Origin: CAMUQR01 sp963526735
Lineage (GTDB): Bacteria > Patescibacteriota > Saccharimonadia > Saccharimonadales > Saccharimonadaceae
Direction: 5' to 3'
Length of the DNA: 64,000 nucleotides
NCBI GenBank assembly: GCA_963526735.1
Contig: CAURNU010000005.1
Location: 1 to 64,000 of the forward strand
Part shown: positions 44,609-53,116 of the stretch, piece after piece
How the letters are laid out: every line of letters starts with the position of its first letter
Position numbering within the stretch: the first letter of the stretch is position 1
Position numbers and translations under genes: made by a program
The notes under the pieces: generated by a model
Database searches by the model: none
What the model saw: the letters and a program-made list of their open reading frames with translations, nothing else
Told to the model about the DNA's origin: nothing

Positions 44609-44657
44609 GATTCTAGAAAGGAATAATGTTGTATAAAAAACAACAATTTCTAGAATC
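44609..44657. repeat. Perfect 11-bp inverted repeat after arcC
   Basis: GATTCTAGAAA (44609-44619) pairs with TTTCTAGAATC (44647-44657); inside it GTTGT (44628-44632) pairs with ACAAC (44640-44644). There is no T-tract after the outer stem, so it is not an ordinary terminator. It lies 9 bases after the arcC stop and just before the next promoter, and may be an mRNA 3' end, a binding site or a cruciform. Confidence 0.7.
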
Positions 44658-44688
44658 GATACTTTACCTAATAACACGCTTATGCTAA
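44626..44688 (+). CDS. Possible 20-codon leader ORF in the inverted repeat
   Basis: ATG at 44626 is preceded by AGAAAGGA and reads 20 codons (starting MLYKKQQFLES) to a TAA at 44686. The Shine-Dalgarno lies in the 5' arm of the inverted repeat, so folding would hide it. It precedes the 44664-44691 promoter and could be translated only from arc operon read-through. May be chance. Confidence 0.2.
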   Translation: MLYKKQQFLESILYLITRLC

Positions 44689-44691
44689 AAT
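44664..44691 (+). promoter_or_regulatory. Promoter of the FN3 surface protein
   Basis: TTACCT (44664-44669), 16 bases, TAAAAT (44686-44691) with an extended TG at 44683-44684. Confidence 0.55.
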
Positions 44692-44724
44692 ATTACTTAA
44701 GTGTAATTATCAAAAAAAGAGGAG

Positions 44725-47700
44725 ATGATGTTGGATTTTATTAACAAAAAAAGATCAAATAGAGCATCAGCACAAGTTAGTGCTAATCAGACACAAAAAC
44801 CGCTCAAAAGCTCGCGGATTTCAGTCAAATATATCATTACCGAAACGAAAACTATTCCAGTGTTGTTGGCGATGATGTTTATCGTGGCTTTGATTCCAAT
44901 CGTGTCGAAGATTAAACGCCAACAATCTACTAATGCCGCTCCTAATCAAGCAACTTGGAACTTCGCTCACCTCGATCATTATCGATATAATGCAACTGAA
45001 ATTGATATCACCCCTAATAGCGCCAAATTAGCAGTTTTGCCAACCTCTTTTCGTTTAACGGCTGATGAAGCTAATATCAATGATGCGTTTATAGTGTATG
45101 ATCCCAGTCGCACCAGTATCGTCACTGATCCGCAAAATCCTAATAATAAAGTCTATAAGTTTAAGGGTGGTAGTGGAGGATATCATATTCTGACGACTAA
45201 ATATATTCCAATTAATCATAATTTTACTTATCAGGTGACTGGTAAAATTAAATCTGCCAAACCTGGTCTTTTTGGTCGATTAGACTTAGCTATGTGGGCG
45301 AAGTCCGGAGTGGACGAATCACCGCATTGGCGCCAAAAGACTCGTTATGGTGATGTCGCAACTATTACTAGTGTTGAACCGGGGCATATCACTGTGAACG
45401 GGGCTAACCTAGCCACTTGGGCGAACGGCAATGTGGGATGGCACCGAAGTGTTATGCTCTATTACAATGGCTACACTGGTGGCCTACCAGATGCTATTCT
45501 TGAGTGTCGTGCTAGTGGCTATGCAACTCTCAGCGATGGATTCTTTGCCGTAGCGGAAAACAATAAAATTCATACTAATTGTAAAATGCCTGATGAAGTT
45601 AAAAATCGTATTCGTCCAGGTGTAACACAAATTACCGGTGTCGTTGGTCAGGCTCCAGCTAGTCACATGACGACTACTTTTCCAAATAGTAACACAGCCT
45701 GGACGCCGTTTAGTGCAACAATCACTGGTACTTTAACTGATCGTGTTAATAATAATGATAAATTTGAAATCGGCACGCGTCGGACGCATATTGATTTTAC
45801 AGTTAATGGAGGTTTGGATGATCGCTATGAAACCTTGATTGATGACATTGAAGTACGCGTGATTGGTGCTCAACCAACTTACTCATGGGCAGCTCCAGTA
45901 ATTCATAGTGCTTATCCGCATCATTTCGATGGCAAGGCATTATCGTTTACTAATACTCTTGGTGTGAGTACGACTGAGCAAGAAGTTCGTTACCAGATTT
46001 CGATCAATAACGGCCAGACTTGGCTGTGGTGGAATGGCACGAATTGGGCTGAAGTTAATCATACGCGTGTTTTGCAAGGTGATGATCCTGCGGGTATCGC
46101 CACCGCTATTTTACCCGATATTACTTTCCCAGAAACGCAAGCTAACCCAGCTTCGGTGATTAACGCGAACTTAAGCTCGCTAACTTCAACTGGTGGTGAC
46201 TTTCGCTGGCGTGCGTTCCTAGTTTCGAACGGTAGTAAGCAAGTTGAACTACGCGAAGTTAGTTTCTCGGGTGAGCTAGTACCGTCAGCCCCTCAAAACT
46301 TAACCGCAACTCAAATCACCCAGCCACACCCAACTATTCCGAGTGCGATTGACTCGCTGAATCAAGTGCGTCTCAATTGGAAACGTCCTGCTAACGAGGG
46401 TAGTTCGCAACTAACGAGCTATCGTTTGTATTATAAACTGTCTGGTCAACCCGATAACCAATATGTCGAAGTTGCCGGTACAAACACACTTTCGACAACG
46501 GCAACAGACTTGACTTTTACCGTCCCAAATCTCACTTACAAGGCTAACTACGATTTCCGTCTGGTTGCTACTAACCAGGCTGGTACTTCGCAAGCGGCAC
46601 TTGTTCAGAATGTCAACATTAAAGATACAACTGCGCCAGTCTTGCATGGTGTCCAAGAAACTACCGTTAACCAAAATGCTACTTTTGATCCATTGGCTGG
46701 TGTGACGGCAGTGGATAATGTTGATGGCAATATTACTAATATCTCAGTATATGGTGATACGGTCAATACGGCGCAAGTTGCTAGTTATACTGTAGTGTAT
46801 TTTGTGCAGGATTCATCAGGTAATCGTACTATTGTGAATCGTCGTGTGACTGTGCTGTCGCAAACCCCAACCTCACCACAAAATCTCACCGCTAGTCAGT
46901 CTGGCACGACTAATTCAATCCAAGTGTCTTGGCAAGTTCCGGCTACGGTCAATGGTTCTTTGCGTGGCTACCAGCTCGAATATAAACGCCATCAAGATAC
47001 TGCTTGGCAAGTTTATAACAACTCTGATACAACGCCTTTGACACAGACTAGTGTGACTTTGTCGGGTCTGAATTTCGGTCAATTCTATGATATTCAAGTG
47101 CGGGCAATTAATAATATTGGCCCTTCGACGCCAGCTATCGTTCAGAATATTCTGGTTCGTGATCAAACCGCACCAACAATTCAAGGCGCAACAAACTTAA
47201 CAATTGATTTCGCTTCGAGTTTCGATCCAATGCAGGGCGTGACTGCAACCGACGATCAAGACGGCACGATTACGAATAGGATTTTCTACACTGGCACAGT
47301 TAATACGCACGCTCTTGGCAACTATCTGATTGTCTATCACGTGCAAGATAGTGCTAATAATCTAGCTGTGGCGAGTCGAACCATCACTGTCACTCAGACA
47401 GTCACGCCTAGTCCAACTAGCCTGCAAGCCAACCAAGTTCAGCACTCTAAACAACTTGATCTGACCTGGCAGGCGCCAGCGCATAATGGTGGTTCACCAA
47501 TTACTGGCTATCAAATCGCCTACAAGCCATCAAATCAGACTAATTGGACAACCATTCCTCAATTAGTGAATGATACTCATTATGTGCTTAATAATTTAGA
47601 ATACGGTGTCGAATACGATATTCAAATTCGTGCGGTCAATGCTGTTGGTCAATCTAATCCAGTGCAAATTCAAGCTCGACTAACAGCACCGCCAACGCCA

Positions 47701-47895
47701 CCGACACCACCATCAACGCTACCAGCACATCACCACACTAGCCAACAGCCAGCCAACACTTCGATTGCTACTGGTTTGCCAAATTCTGGCTATGGGCCTC
47801 AAGATAATAAAATCTTTATCGTAATTGTAGCGATTGTGGTTGCTGGATTGACGACTGTGGCGGTAATCTTAATAAAGAAAAAGCATCGCAAATAA
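44725..47895 (+). CDS. Large surface protein with FN3 and Ig-like (DUF5011-type) domains
   Basis: 1056 residues. A cytoplasmic basic stretch, one export/membrane helix (about 45-64), then a ~440-residue N-terminal region of unknown fold. After it come three fibronectin type III domains (about 517-632, 712-808, 895-985; opening APQNLTATQ, SPQNLTASQ, SPTSLQANQ). Two DUF5011/HYR-type Ig domains alternate with them (DTTAPVLHGV and DQTAPTIQGA, both with FDP and GVTA). A Pro-rich spacer leads to LPNSGYG, a membrane helix and KKKHRK, resembling a sorting signal. GAGGAG abuts the first of two ATGs; the second (44728) or a TTG at 44731 may be used. Probably a long adhesin or host-contact protein. Confidence 0.85.
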   Translation: MMLDFINKKRSNRASAQVSANQTQKPLKSSRISVKYIITETKTIPVLLAMMFIVALIPIVSKIKRQQSTNAAPNQATWNFAHLDHYRYNATEIDITPNSAKLAVLPTSFRLTADEANINDAFIVYDPSRTSIVTDPQNPNNKVYKFKGGSGGYHILTTKYIPINHNFTYQVTGKIKSAKPGLFGRLDLAMWAKSGVDESPHWRQKTRYGDVATITSVEPGHITVNGANLATWANGNVGWHRSVMLYYNGYTGGLPDAILECRASGYATLSDGFFAVAENNKIHTNCKMPDEVKNRIRPGVTQITGVVGQAPASHMTTTFPNSNTAWTPFSATITGTLTDRVNNNDKFEIGTRRTHIDFTVNGGLDDRYETLIDDIEVRVIGAQPTYSWAAPVIHSAYPHHFDGKALSFTNTLGVSTTEQEVRYQISINNGQTWLWWNGTNWAEVNHTRVLQGDDPAGIATAILPDITFPETQANPASVINANLSSLTSTGGDFRWRAFLVSNGSKQVELREVSFSGELVPSAPQNLTATQITQPHPTIPSAIDSLNQVRLNWKRPANEGSSQLTSYRLYYKLSGQPDNQYVEVAGTNTLSTTATDLTFTVPNLTYKANYDFRLVATNQAGTSQAALVQNVNIKDTTAPVLHGVQETTVNQNATFDPLAGVTAVDNVDGNITNISVYGDTVNTAQVASYTVVYFVQDSSGNRTIVNRRVTVLSQTPTSPQNLTASQSGTTNSIQVSWQVPATVNGSLRGYQLEYKRHQDTAWQVYNNSDTTPLTQTSVTLSGLNFGQFYDIQVRAINNIGPSTPAIVQNILVRDQTAPTIQGATNLTIDFASSFDPMQGVTATDDQDGTITNRIFYTGTVNTHALGNYLIVYHVQDSANNLAVASRTITVTQTVTPSPTSLQANQVQHSKQLDLTWQAPAHNGGSPITGYQIAYKPSNQTNWTTIPQLVNDTHYVLNNLEYGVEYDIQIRAVNAVGQSNPVQIQARLTAPPTPPTPPSTLPAHHHTSQQPANTSIATGLPNSGYGPQDNKIFIVIVAIVVAGLTTVAVILIKKKHRK

Positions 47896-47920
47896 TCGCT
47901 AAATTAGCATTAAACCCAAA

Positions 47921-47952
47921 AAACGCCAAGATTTTGCCATCTTGGTGTTTTT
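47921..47952 (+). terminator. Rho-independent terminator
   Basis: AAACGCCAAGAT (47921-47932) pairs with ATCTTGGTGTTT (47939-47950) with one G-T pair, followed by TT. It lies 25 bases after the FN3 protein stop. Confidence 0.8.
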
Positions 47953-48019
47953 ATTGAGGTCAGTGAGCGATTAATCCACAGAAAATCCGGGTTTTTCCAC
48001 AGGAAATACGCTTATGGTA

Positions 48020-48048
48020 TTGACTTTTGTGATGTTTTTTGATACAAT
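48020..48048 (+). promoter_or_regulatory. Strong promoter of a small transcription unit
   Basis: TTGACT (48020-48025), 17 bases, TACAAT (48043-48048). Predicted start near 48055; the leader of about 70 bases before the ATG at 48127 carries AAGAGGAG. Confidence 0.75.
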
Positions 48049-48126
48049 ATTAGCCATGTCTTTTGATAATACAAGTGACTAATGGTCGAAATCGCAGAAG
48101 ACAGACAATTAAAAGAGGAGTAATCC

Positions 48127-48219
48127 ATGTCAATAGCCGTCGAATTTGTGCCTTCCAGGTGCAAAAAGATCGCAGTCGACGTGGTGCCTGCCGAATGGCA
48201 GCTCTATCTTGTTGATTAG
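48127..48219 (+). CDS. 30-residue microprotein of unknown function
   Basis: ATG at 48127, TAG at 48217-48219. The Shine-Dalgarno AAGAGGAG lies 7 bases upstream. The peptide contains an internal near-repeat, IAVEFVPSR then IAVDVVPAE, and ends WQLYLVD; one Cys. No signal peptide or membrane segment. A consensus promoter stands before it and a strong terminator 23 bases after it, so the unit (48020-48271) contains only this gene. The RNA itself could also be functional. No known family comes to mind. Confidence 0.5.
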   Translation: MSIAVEFVPSRCKKIAVDVVPAEWQLYLVD

Positions 48220-48241
48220 AGCATAAACAAAATTATATTGC

Positions 48242-48271
48242 AAAACCACCCCAAGGCACCGGGGTGGTTTT
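48242..48271 (+). terminator. Rho-independent terminator of the microgene
   Basis: AAAACCACCCC pairs perfectly with GGGGTGGTTTT around an 8-base loop and continues into T's. Confidence 0.9.
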
Positions 48272-48346
48272 TGCGTGTTATCACTGGCACAATGACTGAT
48301 TGATATGGCGAGTTAAATAATGATCACCAGACATCAGCACCGCTGA

Positions 48347-49024
48347 CTACTTTAATAATTTGCTCATGTACTGTTTAAGTTTATCTTTATCGCCCCAGAT
48401 TTCAGAATCGACATATTTGCCGTTAATGATTAAAGTCGGGGTGGCGCTCAGGTTGTGAGCTTTGCCTAGTTCCATGTCGAATTTGATTTTTTTGGCAATC
48501 TCATCAGATTTGAGGTCAGCGCGGAATTTATCAAGGTCTAGGCCAGCTTTTTTGGCGATATCTTCAAAAATCTCAGTGCGTTTCTCGCCAGCACCCGACC
48601 ATTCGGCTTGACGTTCAAAAAGCTGAGCGTGAACTTGCCAAAACTTACCTTGGTGTTGAGCAGCTAGCGCGACACCTGAGGCGGCACGGGCGTCAGTGTG
48701 GCTCGGCAAGATAAAATTACGAAAAATTAACTTAACTTTACCCGGGTAGTCATTGACTAATCCTTGAAAAACTTGTTTATAGCGTCCACAAGCTGGACAT
48801 TGGTAATCAGCATATTCAATTACGGTAATCGGCGCATTAGCATCACCCATCACAATTTCGTCAAAATTGCCGTTGTCAGCATTGGCACTGATAGCAGTGT
48901 CTTTGTTATATTTGGTGATATCGAGGCGGTTTTGGTGGTTATAATAAATGCCATAAATAATCAAACCCACAACACTCAACACGAGCGCAACTCGAACAAT
49001 CAGCCATTTGCGATCTTCATCCAT
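48347..49024 (-). CDS. DsbA-family thiol oxidoreductase, membrane anchored
   Basis: 225 residues from the ATG at 49024, chosen because TGGAG lies 5 bases before it (a TTG at 49042 adds six codons). N-terminal membrane helix (about 9-27), then a thioredoxin/DsbA fold: ITVIEYADYQCPACGRY with active-site Cys76-Pro-Ala-Cys79, FRNFILPSH, AASGVALAAQHQGKFW, and the cis-Pro loop SATPTLIINGKYV. It should introduce disulfides into exported proteins; several surface proteins in this window have paired cysteines. No DsbB or VKOR partner is visible here. Confidence 0.9.
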   Translation of the reverse strand: MDEDRKWLIVRVALVLSVVGLIIYGIYYNHQNRLDITKYNKDTAISANADNGNFDEIVMGDANAPITVIEYADYQCPACGRYKQVFQGLVNDYPGKVKLIFRNFILPSHTDARAASGVALAAQHQGKFWQVHAQLFERQAEWSGAGEKRTEIFEDIAKKAGLDLDKFRADLKSDEIAKKIKFDMELGKAHNLSATPTLIINGKYVDSEIWGDKDKLKQYMSKLLK

Positions 49025-49053
49025 AAAACTCCATTCTGTCAAATTATCTACTT

Positions 49054-49082
49054 ATTATACTAAAAAAGCTTATGGTGGGCAA
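49054..49082 (-). promoter_or_regulatory. Promoter of the DsbA-like gene
   Basis: Minus strand TTGCCC (49082-49077), 17 bases, TATAAT (49059-49054). Confidence 0.6.
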
Positions 49083-49106
49083 GGTGCAGGCAATCAAAAC
49101 GCCCAT

Positions 49107-49132
49107 GAAAAAACCACCTCATTGAGGTGGTT
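49107..49132 (-). terminator. Terminator of the 49145-49549 gene
   Basis: AACCACCTC/GAGGTGGTT, 9-bp stem, 3-base loop, followed by T's on the minus strand. Nearly identical to the terminator at 49683-49705. Confidence 0.85.
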
Positions 49133-49144
49133 AATTGTAAAATA

Positions 49145-49549
49145 CTATTCAACAAAATTAGCTTCAAGTTCTCTCTGAAGTAGTTTATGGCTCTCTTCAG
49201 AAAGCTCTGGGTGTGGAATTATGTCCGTCGTAGCAAACCTTAAGTCTGTGACACAAGTTTTGTATTTATGCGTCAGCTCTTTAACTAGATTAAGAAATAC
49301 TTCTTCTAGTTGTTGACTACTCAATTGCACTCTCTGAGTTGGCTGTGCTTGAGATGTCTTGTAGGCTAATTGAAACATATCAAATAGCTTTTCAACGTCA
49401 AGAGTGATTGATTCTTGCTTGCTATTAACTACAAATAATTCTGTTAGGATAAAGTTTAGACGCTGTTGCTCATCTTTATCCAGCTGAGCTCCGAAGTGCA
49501 ATTTAATATTTGCTTGTACTGTGTTTAAAGTGCTAAAATTTCTCTTCAT
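49145..49549 (-). CDS. Unknown small protein, paralogue of 49715-50155
   Basis: 134 residues, acidic, mostly helical, with no signal peptide or membrane helix. The C-terminal half (EEVFLNLVKELTHKYK, then DLRFATTDIIP, then LLQRELEANFVE) lines up with that of the neighbouring gene (VLFLDIIINCANMYR, DIKFEAVKLIS, ILEELEELF). The middle also matches (DVEKLFDMF against NIGKLFESF). AGGAGG precedes the ATG, and a 19-base hairpin identical to that of its neighbour follows. Each gene thus forms its own unit. I do not recognise the family. Confidence 0.6.
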   Translation of the reverse strand: MKRNFSTLNTVQANIKLHFGAQLDKDEQQRLNFILTELFVVNSKQESITLDVEKLFDMFQLAYKTSQAQPTQRVQLSSQQLEEVFLNLVKELTHKYKTCVTDLRFATTDIIPHPELSEESHKLLQRELEANFVE

Positions 49550-49682
49550 ATCTTCATTACCTCCTAATTTATATAATAGATATGATTAGTTGCGACAGTG
49601 CAACTCAATTTATGTTTTATTTTATAACATAAAAATATTATTTTTGCAAGTAAAATCACCTATTATGATAGCTGATTGCTTT

Positions 49683-49705
49683 AAAAACCACCTCATTGAG
49701 GTGGT
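49683..49705 (-). terminator. Terminator of the 49715-50155 gene
   Basis: ACCACCTC/GAGGTGGT with loop ATT and a minus-strand T-run. Same sequence as the terminator at 49107-49132, suggesting duplication of the whole unit. Confidence 0.85.
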
Positions 49706-49714
49706 CTAAAAGTA

Positions 49715-50155
49715 CTAGCTGAGAAACAGTTCTTCCAACTCTTCCAGAATTTGGAAGAGTATTGGAATTGGGATTGCTTCGGTGCTAATGAGCTTGACGG
49801 CTTCGAATTTAATATCAATAAACTCTCGATACATGTTAGCGCAATTAATAATAATATCTAGAAACAATACTTGCATATGAATATCAATATAATCATCTAC
49901 CTCTGCAAAATCATCTTCTTGGATAGATATTGCTTGACGTTCTTCAAAGCTTTCAAACAATTTACCAATGTTTATTATTAATATAGTTGTTTTTTCTATT
50001 GAAAAAACTTTTTCGAGCAAGGTCTTTCGTACATAGTTTACTAAGTACGAATAATAATACAGATTAATTGTTCTTGACGTAATCGGAAAATCTTGATCAA
50101 GAAGATTAAGAATCTCTTGAAGCGTATAAGAGTTTTTTATTGTATTCTCAGACAT
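49715..50155 (-). CDS. Unknown small protein, paralogue of 49145-49549
   Basis: 146 residues, rich in Ile, Leu, Glu and Tyr, helical, no export signal. GGAGGGG precedes the ATG. Shares length, order of conserved blocks and the terminator with the downstream gene but is strongly diverged (roughly a quarter identical in the aligned blocks by eye). The DNA is clearly more AT-rich than its surroundings, with a 165-base AT-rich spacer between the two genes. This and the unusually strong Shine-Dalgarno sites suggest transfer from a Firmicutes-like donor. Function unknown. Confidence 0.6.
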   Translation of the reverse strand: MSENTIKNSYTLQEILNLLDQDFPITSRTINLYYYSYLVNYVRKTLLEKVFSIEKTTILIINIGKLFESFEERQAISIQEDDFAEVDDYIDIHMQVLFLDIIINCANMYREFIDIKFEAVKLISTEAIPIPILFQILEELEELFLS

Positions 50156-50253
50156 ATTTTCCCCTCCTTATTTTAAGTTGCTAGAATATCATTATTTATA
50201 TAATAAATTACTATTTTTTGCAAATTGAACTGCTAATTTTAGTGTAAATCTGC

Positions 50254-50259
50254 TACAAT
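50254..50259 (+). promoter_or_regulatory. Extended -10 element, leaderless
   Basis: TGC-TACAAT ends 6 bases before the ATG at 50266, so transcription should begin on the start codon. No Shine-Dalgarno. Confidence 0.6.
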
Positions 50260-50265
50260 AACCAT

Positions 50266-51183
50266 ATGGTTTATGTTTATTTGGTACTGATGATGGCAGT
50301 ATTGGTGGCGCTAACATTACAATTAGCGTGGCGTTGGGATTTTTCGCCACTGTCGTCGTGGCAACAACATCAACTACGCTCTAATAAGATCACCCCCAAA
50401 CAAACCCTCGAACAGCAACGTTGGCAGTTATATCCGGTGTTGCGCAGTCTAATAGTGTTTAAAATGATGCTAGAGGCTGGAATATTGTTGTTTATATTAC
50501 AACAGTTGCAACCAAAGGATTGGACGATATTTTTGAAATGGTTGGGCTTGTTGTTAATTAGTTGGTTAATCGCTAAAATCTGGATAATTGAACGCTGGTC
50601 GCGACAGTTATATCTGAAATTTGAGCCAAAAATTCTATCGTTTGCTAGTAAAATCTCTTGGCTGGGACTGGCGATGTTGCAACAACCGACGATTCAACCG
50701 CCAGGCCTAACTTCGCGTCAGGAATTAGAGTATTTATTGGAACATGATCAGCGGGTCTTGAGTGATACGGAACGACAAATTATGCAAGCTACGGCTGATT
50801 TTGTCGAGCTTCGGGCGCAGGATTTGATGGTGCCTCTCGAGAAGCTCGCGAGTGTCAAGTCAACTGAGTTACTCGGTCCACTGAAAATCAACGAACTGTA
50901 CCAAACGGGTGAGCAGTTGTTTGTGGTGACGACTAAAACGGGCGTGATGGGTCTAATTCAGCTGGATGATTTAACGAATCTAACTTCGGGCGAAAGTTAT
51001 CAAGCTCGGCAACTGGCTCGGCGGGATTTTTTGGAAGTGTCAACTGAAGCGGATCTAATTGAGGTGGTAACTCAGCTGATGGAGCAAAATGCGCAGGTGG
51101 CGTTGGTCGGTGATAGTCAGCAAATTTTAGGCATTATTAAACTCGAAACCATCTTAAAACAGCTTAAAATTGTTAATTTGTGA
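50266..51183 (+). CDS. CNNM/CorC-like membrane protein with CBS pair
   Basis: 305 residues. Helices at about 3-20, 65-80 and 90-110, then a stretch typical of CNNM/HlyC-CorC proteins between membrane and CBS parts: SRQELEYLLEHDQRVLSDTERQIMQATADF, seen here as residues about 148-177, followed by AQDLMVPLEKL. The last 115 residues form a degenerate CBS pair (GVMGLIQLDDL, QILGIIKLETIL). Full-length family members are 400+ residues with a DUF21 domain, so this is a shortened relative. A role in divalent cation handling is possible but unproven. Confidence 0.6.
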   Translation: MVYVYLVLMMAVLVALTLQLAWRWDFSPLSSWQQHQLRSNKITPKQTLEQQRWQLYPVLRSLIVFKMMLEAGILLFILQQLQPKDWTIFLKWLGLLLISWLIAKIWIIERWSRQLYLKFEPKILSFASKISWLGLAMLQQPTIQPPGLTSRQELEYLLEHDQRVLSDTERQIMQATADFVELRAQDLMVPLEKLASVKSTELLGPLKINELYQTGEQLFVVTTKTGVMGLIQLDDLTNLTSGESYQARQLARRDFLEVSTEADLIEVVTQLMEQNAQVALVGDSQQILGIIKLETILKQLKIVNL

Positions 51184-51211
51184 TAAAATAACCTAGAGAA
51201 AAGGAGATTTT

Positions 51212-52531
51212 ATGGAACGAACATTGATTCGCGAATTGCCGAGCTTGGTCGAAAAACAAGTCAAAATCCAAGGTTGGTTACACAAAAAACGTCTGCTGGG
51301 CGGTCTAAACTTTATTACAGTCCGTGATCGGAGTGGTATTGTCCAGAGTTTGTTAGAAGATAAAGATGAAGTCGAAAAACTTCGGGGTATGCAACTTGGT
51401 ACGGTGGTGGAGTTTGTTGGTACGGTAGTGGCTGATGAGCGCGCCCCGGGTGGTGTGGAACTACACGATGTGGCAATCACAGTGCTAACTCCAGTGACTG
51501 ATGAGCCTCTGATTGAAATTGACAAGCCGATTTTACATAAATCGGAAAATCTCGATACCTTGTTTGAATATCGAGTGCTAAATGTTCGTAATCTCCAAGA
51601 ACAAAGTATTTTTAAAATCCGCGCTCAAGTTTTGCGGGAAATTCGGGAGTTTTTGACGGCGCGGGAATTTGTGGAAATTGATACCCCAAAGCTACTAGCT
51701 GGGGCAACTGAAGGTGGTGCTGAAGTCTTCAAGCTGGACTATTTTGGTAAAGAAGCGACTCTAGCACAATCACCGCAGTTTTATAAACAAATTATGGTCG
51801 GGGCGTTTGAGCGAGTGTTCGAAATTGGTCATTCATACCGGGCTGAGCCAAGTGCTACGAGCCGTCATTTGACTGAGTTGACGATGCTTGATATTGAGAT
51901 GGGCTTTGTTAAAAACCACGATGAAGTATTGAACTTGGTCGGTGGGTTAGTAATGAGCGTAGCTGGCAATGTCTACCAGACGATGGCCGAGGAGCTACGC
52001 AAGCTGAATGCGCCAGAGTTGAAATTACCTGAGTCAGCTGAGGCGATTCCACGCTTTACTATTGCTGAAATCCACGAACTATATCTCAAACACAACAAAA
52101 TTGATCTAACTGAAGAAAAAGACCTCACTCCAGACGAAGAGCGTTTTATCGCTGATTATGCTCGTAAAAATCTTGGTTCTGATCTAGTGTTTGCGATTGA
52201 TTTTCCAATTGAAGCAGGTAAGTTCTATCATAAGCTCAACCCTGAAAACGGCACAGTCTATTGGGGCGACTTGATTTTCCGTGGCGTCGAAATTGCCACT
52301 TGTCCATTGCGCGAAGAAAACTACCAAAAAATGCTCGAACAAATGCAAAACGCCGGCATTGATGTCAACGCGCCTGGTTTTAAATACTATTTACAAGCCT
52401 TTCAATTTGGTTTGCCAGCGCACGGTGGTTGCGGTATGGGTGTTGATCGTTTGGTGCAAAAAATCATTGGTCTGAAGAACGTCAAAGAAGCCTGTCTGTT
52501 CCCACGTGATATTAACCGATTGGCACCGTAA
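51212..52531 (+). CDS. aspS: Aspartyl-tRNA synthetase, archaeal type
   Basis: 439 residues, much shorter than the ~590-residue bacterial AspRS because it lacks the GAD insertion. N-terminal OB fold for anticodon binding (VKIQGWLHKKRLLGG, FITVRDRSG). Class II motifs follow: REFVEIDTPKLL, YRAEPSATSRHLTELT (motif 2) and GCGMGVDRLVQ (motif 3). Archaeal-type enzymes are often non-discriminating and also charge tRNA-Asn, needing the GatCAB amidotransferase afterwards. AAAAGGAG supports the ATG. A hairpin terminator follows. Confidence 0.93.
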   Translation: MERTLIRELPSLVEKQVKIQGWLHKKRLLGGLNFITVRDRSGIVQSLLEDKDEVEKLRGMQLGTVVEFVGTVVADERAPGGVELHDVAITVLTPVTDEPLIEIDKPILHKSENLDTLFEYRVLNVRNLQEQSIFKIRAQVLREIREFLTAREFVEIDTPKLLAGATEGGAEVFKLDYFGKEATLAQSPQFYKQIMVGAFERVFEIGHSYRAEPSATSRHLTELTMLDIEMGFVKNHDEVLNLVGGLVMSVAGNVYQTMAEELRKLNAPELKLPESAEAIPRFTIAEIHELYLKHNKIDLTEEKDLTPDEERFIADYARKNLGSDLVFAIDFPIEAGKFYHKLNPENGTVYWGDLIFRGVEIATCPLREENYQKMLEQMQNAGIDVNAPGFKYYLQAFQFGLPAHGGCGMGVDRLVQKIIGLKNVKEACLFPRDINRLAP

Positions 52532-52560
52532 TTGGGTTCGACGGAGTAAAATTGCTTACG

Positions 52561-52587
52561 ACCAGCCGGGGTGTCTCAGCTGGTTTT
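52561..52587 (+). terminator. Rho-independent terminator after aspS
   Basis: ACCAGC/GCTGGT stem with a 12-base loop, then TTTT. The -10 box of the next gene begins 5 bases later. Confidence 0.65.
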
Positions 52588-52591
52588 ATGA

Positions 52592-52597
52592 TATAAT
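52592..52597 (+). promoter_or_regulatory. Extended -10 element, leaderless GTG start
   Basis: TGA-TATAAT ends 6 bases before the GTG at 52604. The upstream -35 region is occupied by the aspS terminator. Confidence 0.6.
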
Positions 52598-52603
52598 AAC
52601 TGT

Positions 52604-53116
52604 GTGAAAAATCGATTGCTTTATCTTGGATGTGGCCTGCTAATAGTGGGCGTTTTAGCGGTACTAGTGCCTCGACCGGCACGTAGTTTGGATTATGCAA
52701 TCGATTCCAACTTATGTCAGCAGGTCAAAACTCGCTTGAAGCAAATTAAGCTCAGCGATGCAGTGACTCGAGTGAATTACGGGCAGATTTATGAATCGCT
52801 TAGTGTCAATGTGATGACGCCCACTAATTTGCGCCTAGTGGCTAATAATTTAAAGCCACTCGAGTTATTGACTATCACCGATAATTACCAAAAACAAGTG
52901 ACGCAATTCCGCCAGCACTACCTGAGCTATGAAGAACGATTATCGCGGGTGATTGAGATGTCATGTGATCATGATCCGGCGCAATTAGTCGGCTCGTTGG
53001 CAGAATTGCGTCAATTGCGTCACCAACTGAACATTGATACTAAAACTTTGCACCTATTGGCGGTCGAATACCAAGCTAAATTTAAGGAATTTTATGACGG
53101 ACAAAAAGCCAAGTAA
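52604..53116 (+). CDS. Exported helical protein of unknown function
   Basis: 170 residues starting with GTG. Signal peptide or anchor (about 4-27, ending RPARS-L), then an all-helical, charged domain with two cysteines (NLCQQV and EMSCDHD). It overlaps the next gene by 23 bases, and the two exported proteins are followed by a membrane GDPD, so the three probably form one operon acting at the envelope. No family recognised. Confidence 0.65.
   Translation: MKNRLLYLGCGLLIVGVLAVLVPRPARSLDYAIDSNLCQQVKTRLKQIKLSDAVTRVNYGQIYESLSVNVMTPTNLRLVANNLKPLELLTITDNYQKQVTQFRQHYLSYEERLSRVIEMSCDHDPAQLVGSLAELRQLRHQLNIDTKTLHLLAVEYQAKFKEFYDGQKAK

Noticed and set aside
44609..44657. Inverted repeat as an ordinary terminator of the arc operon
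   Set aside because: The outer stem is not followed by a T-tract on either strand.
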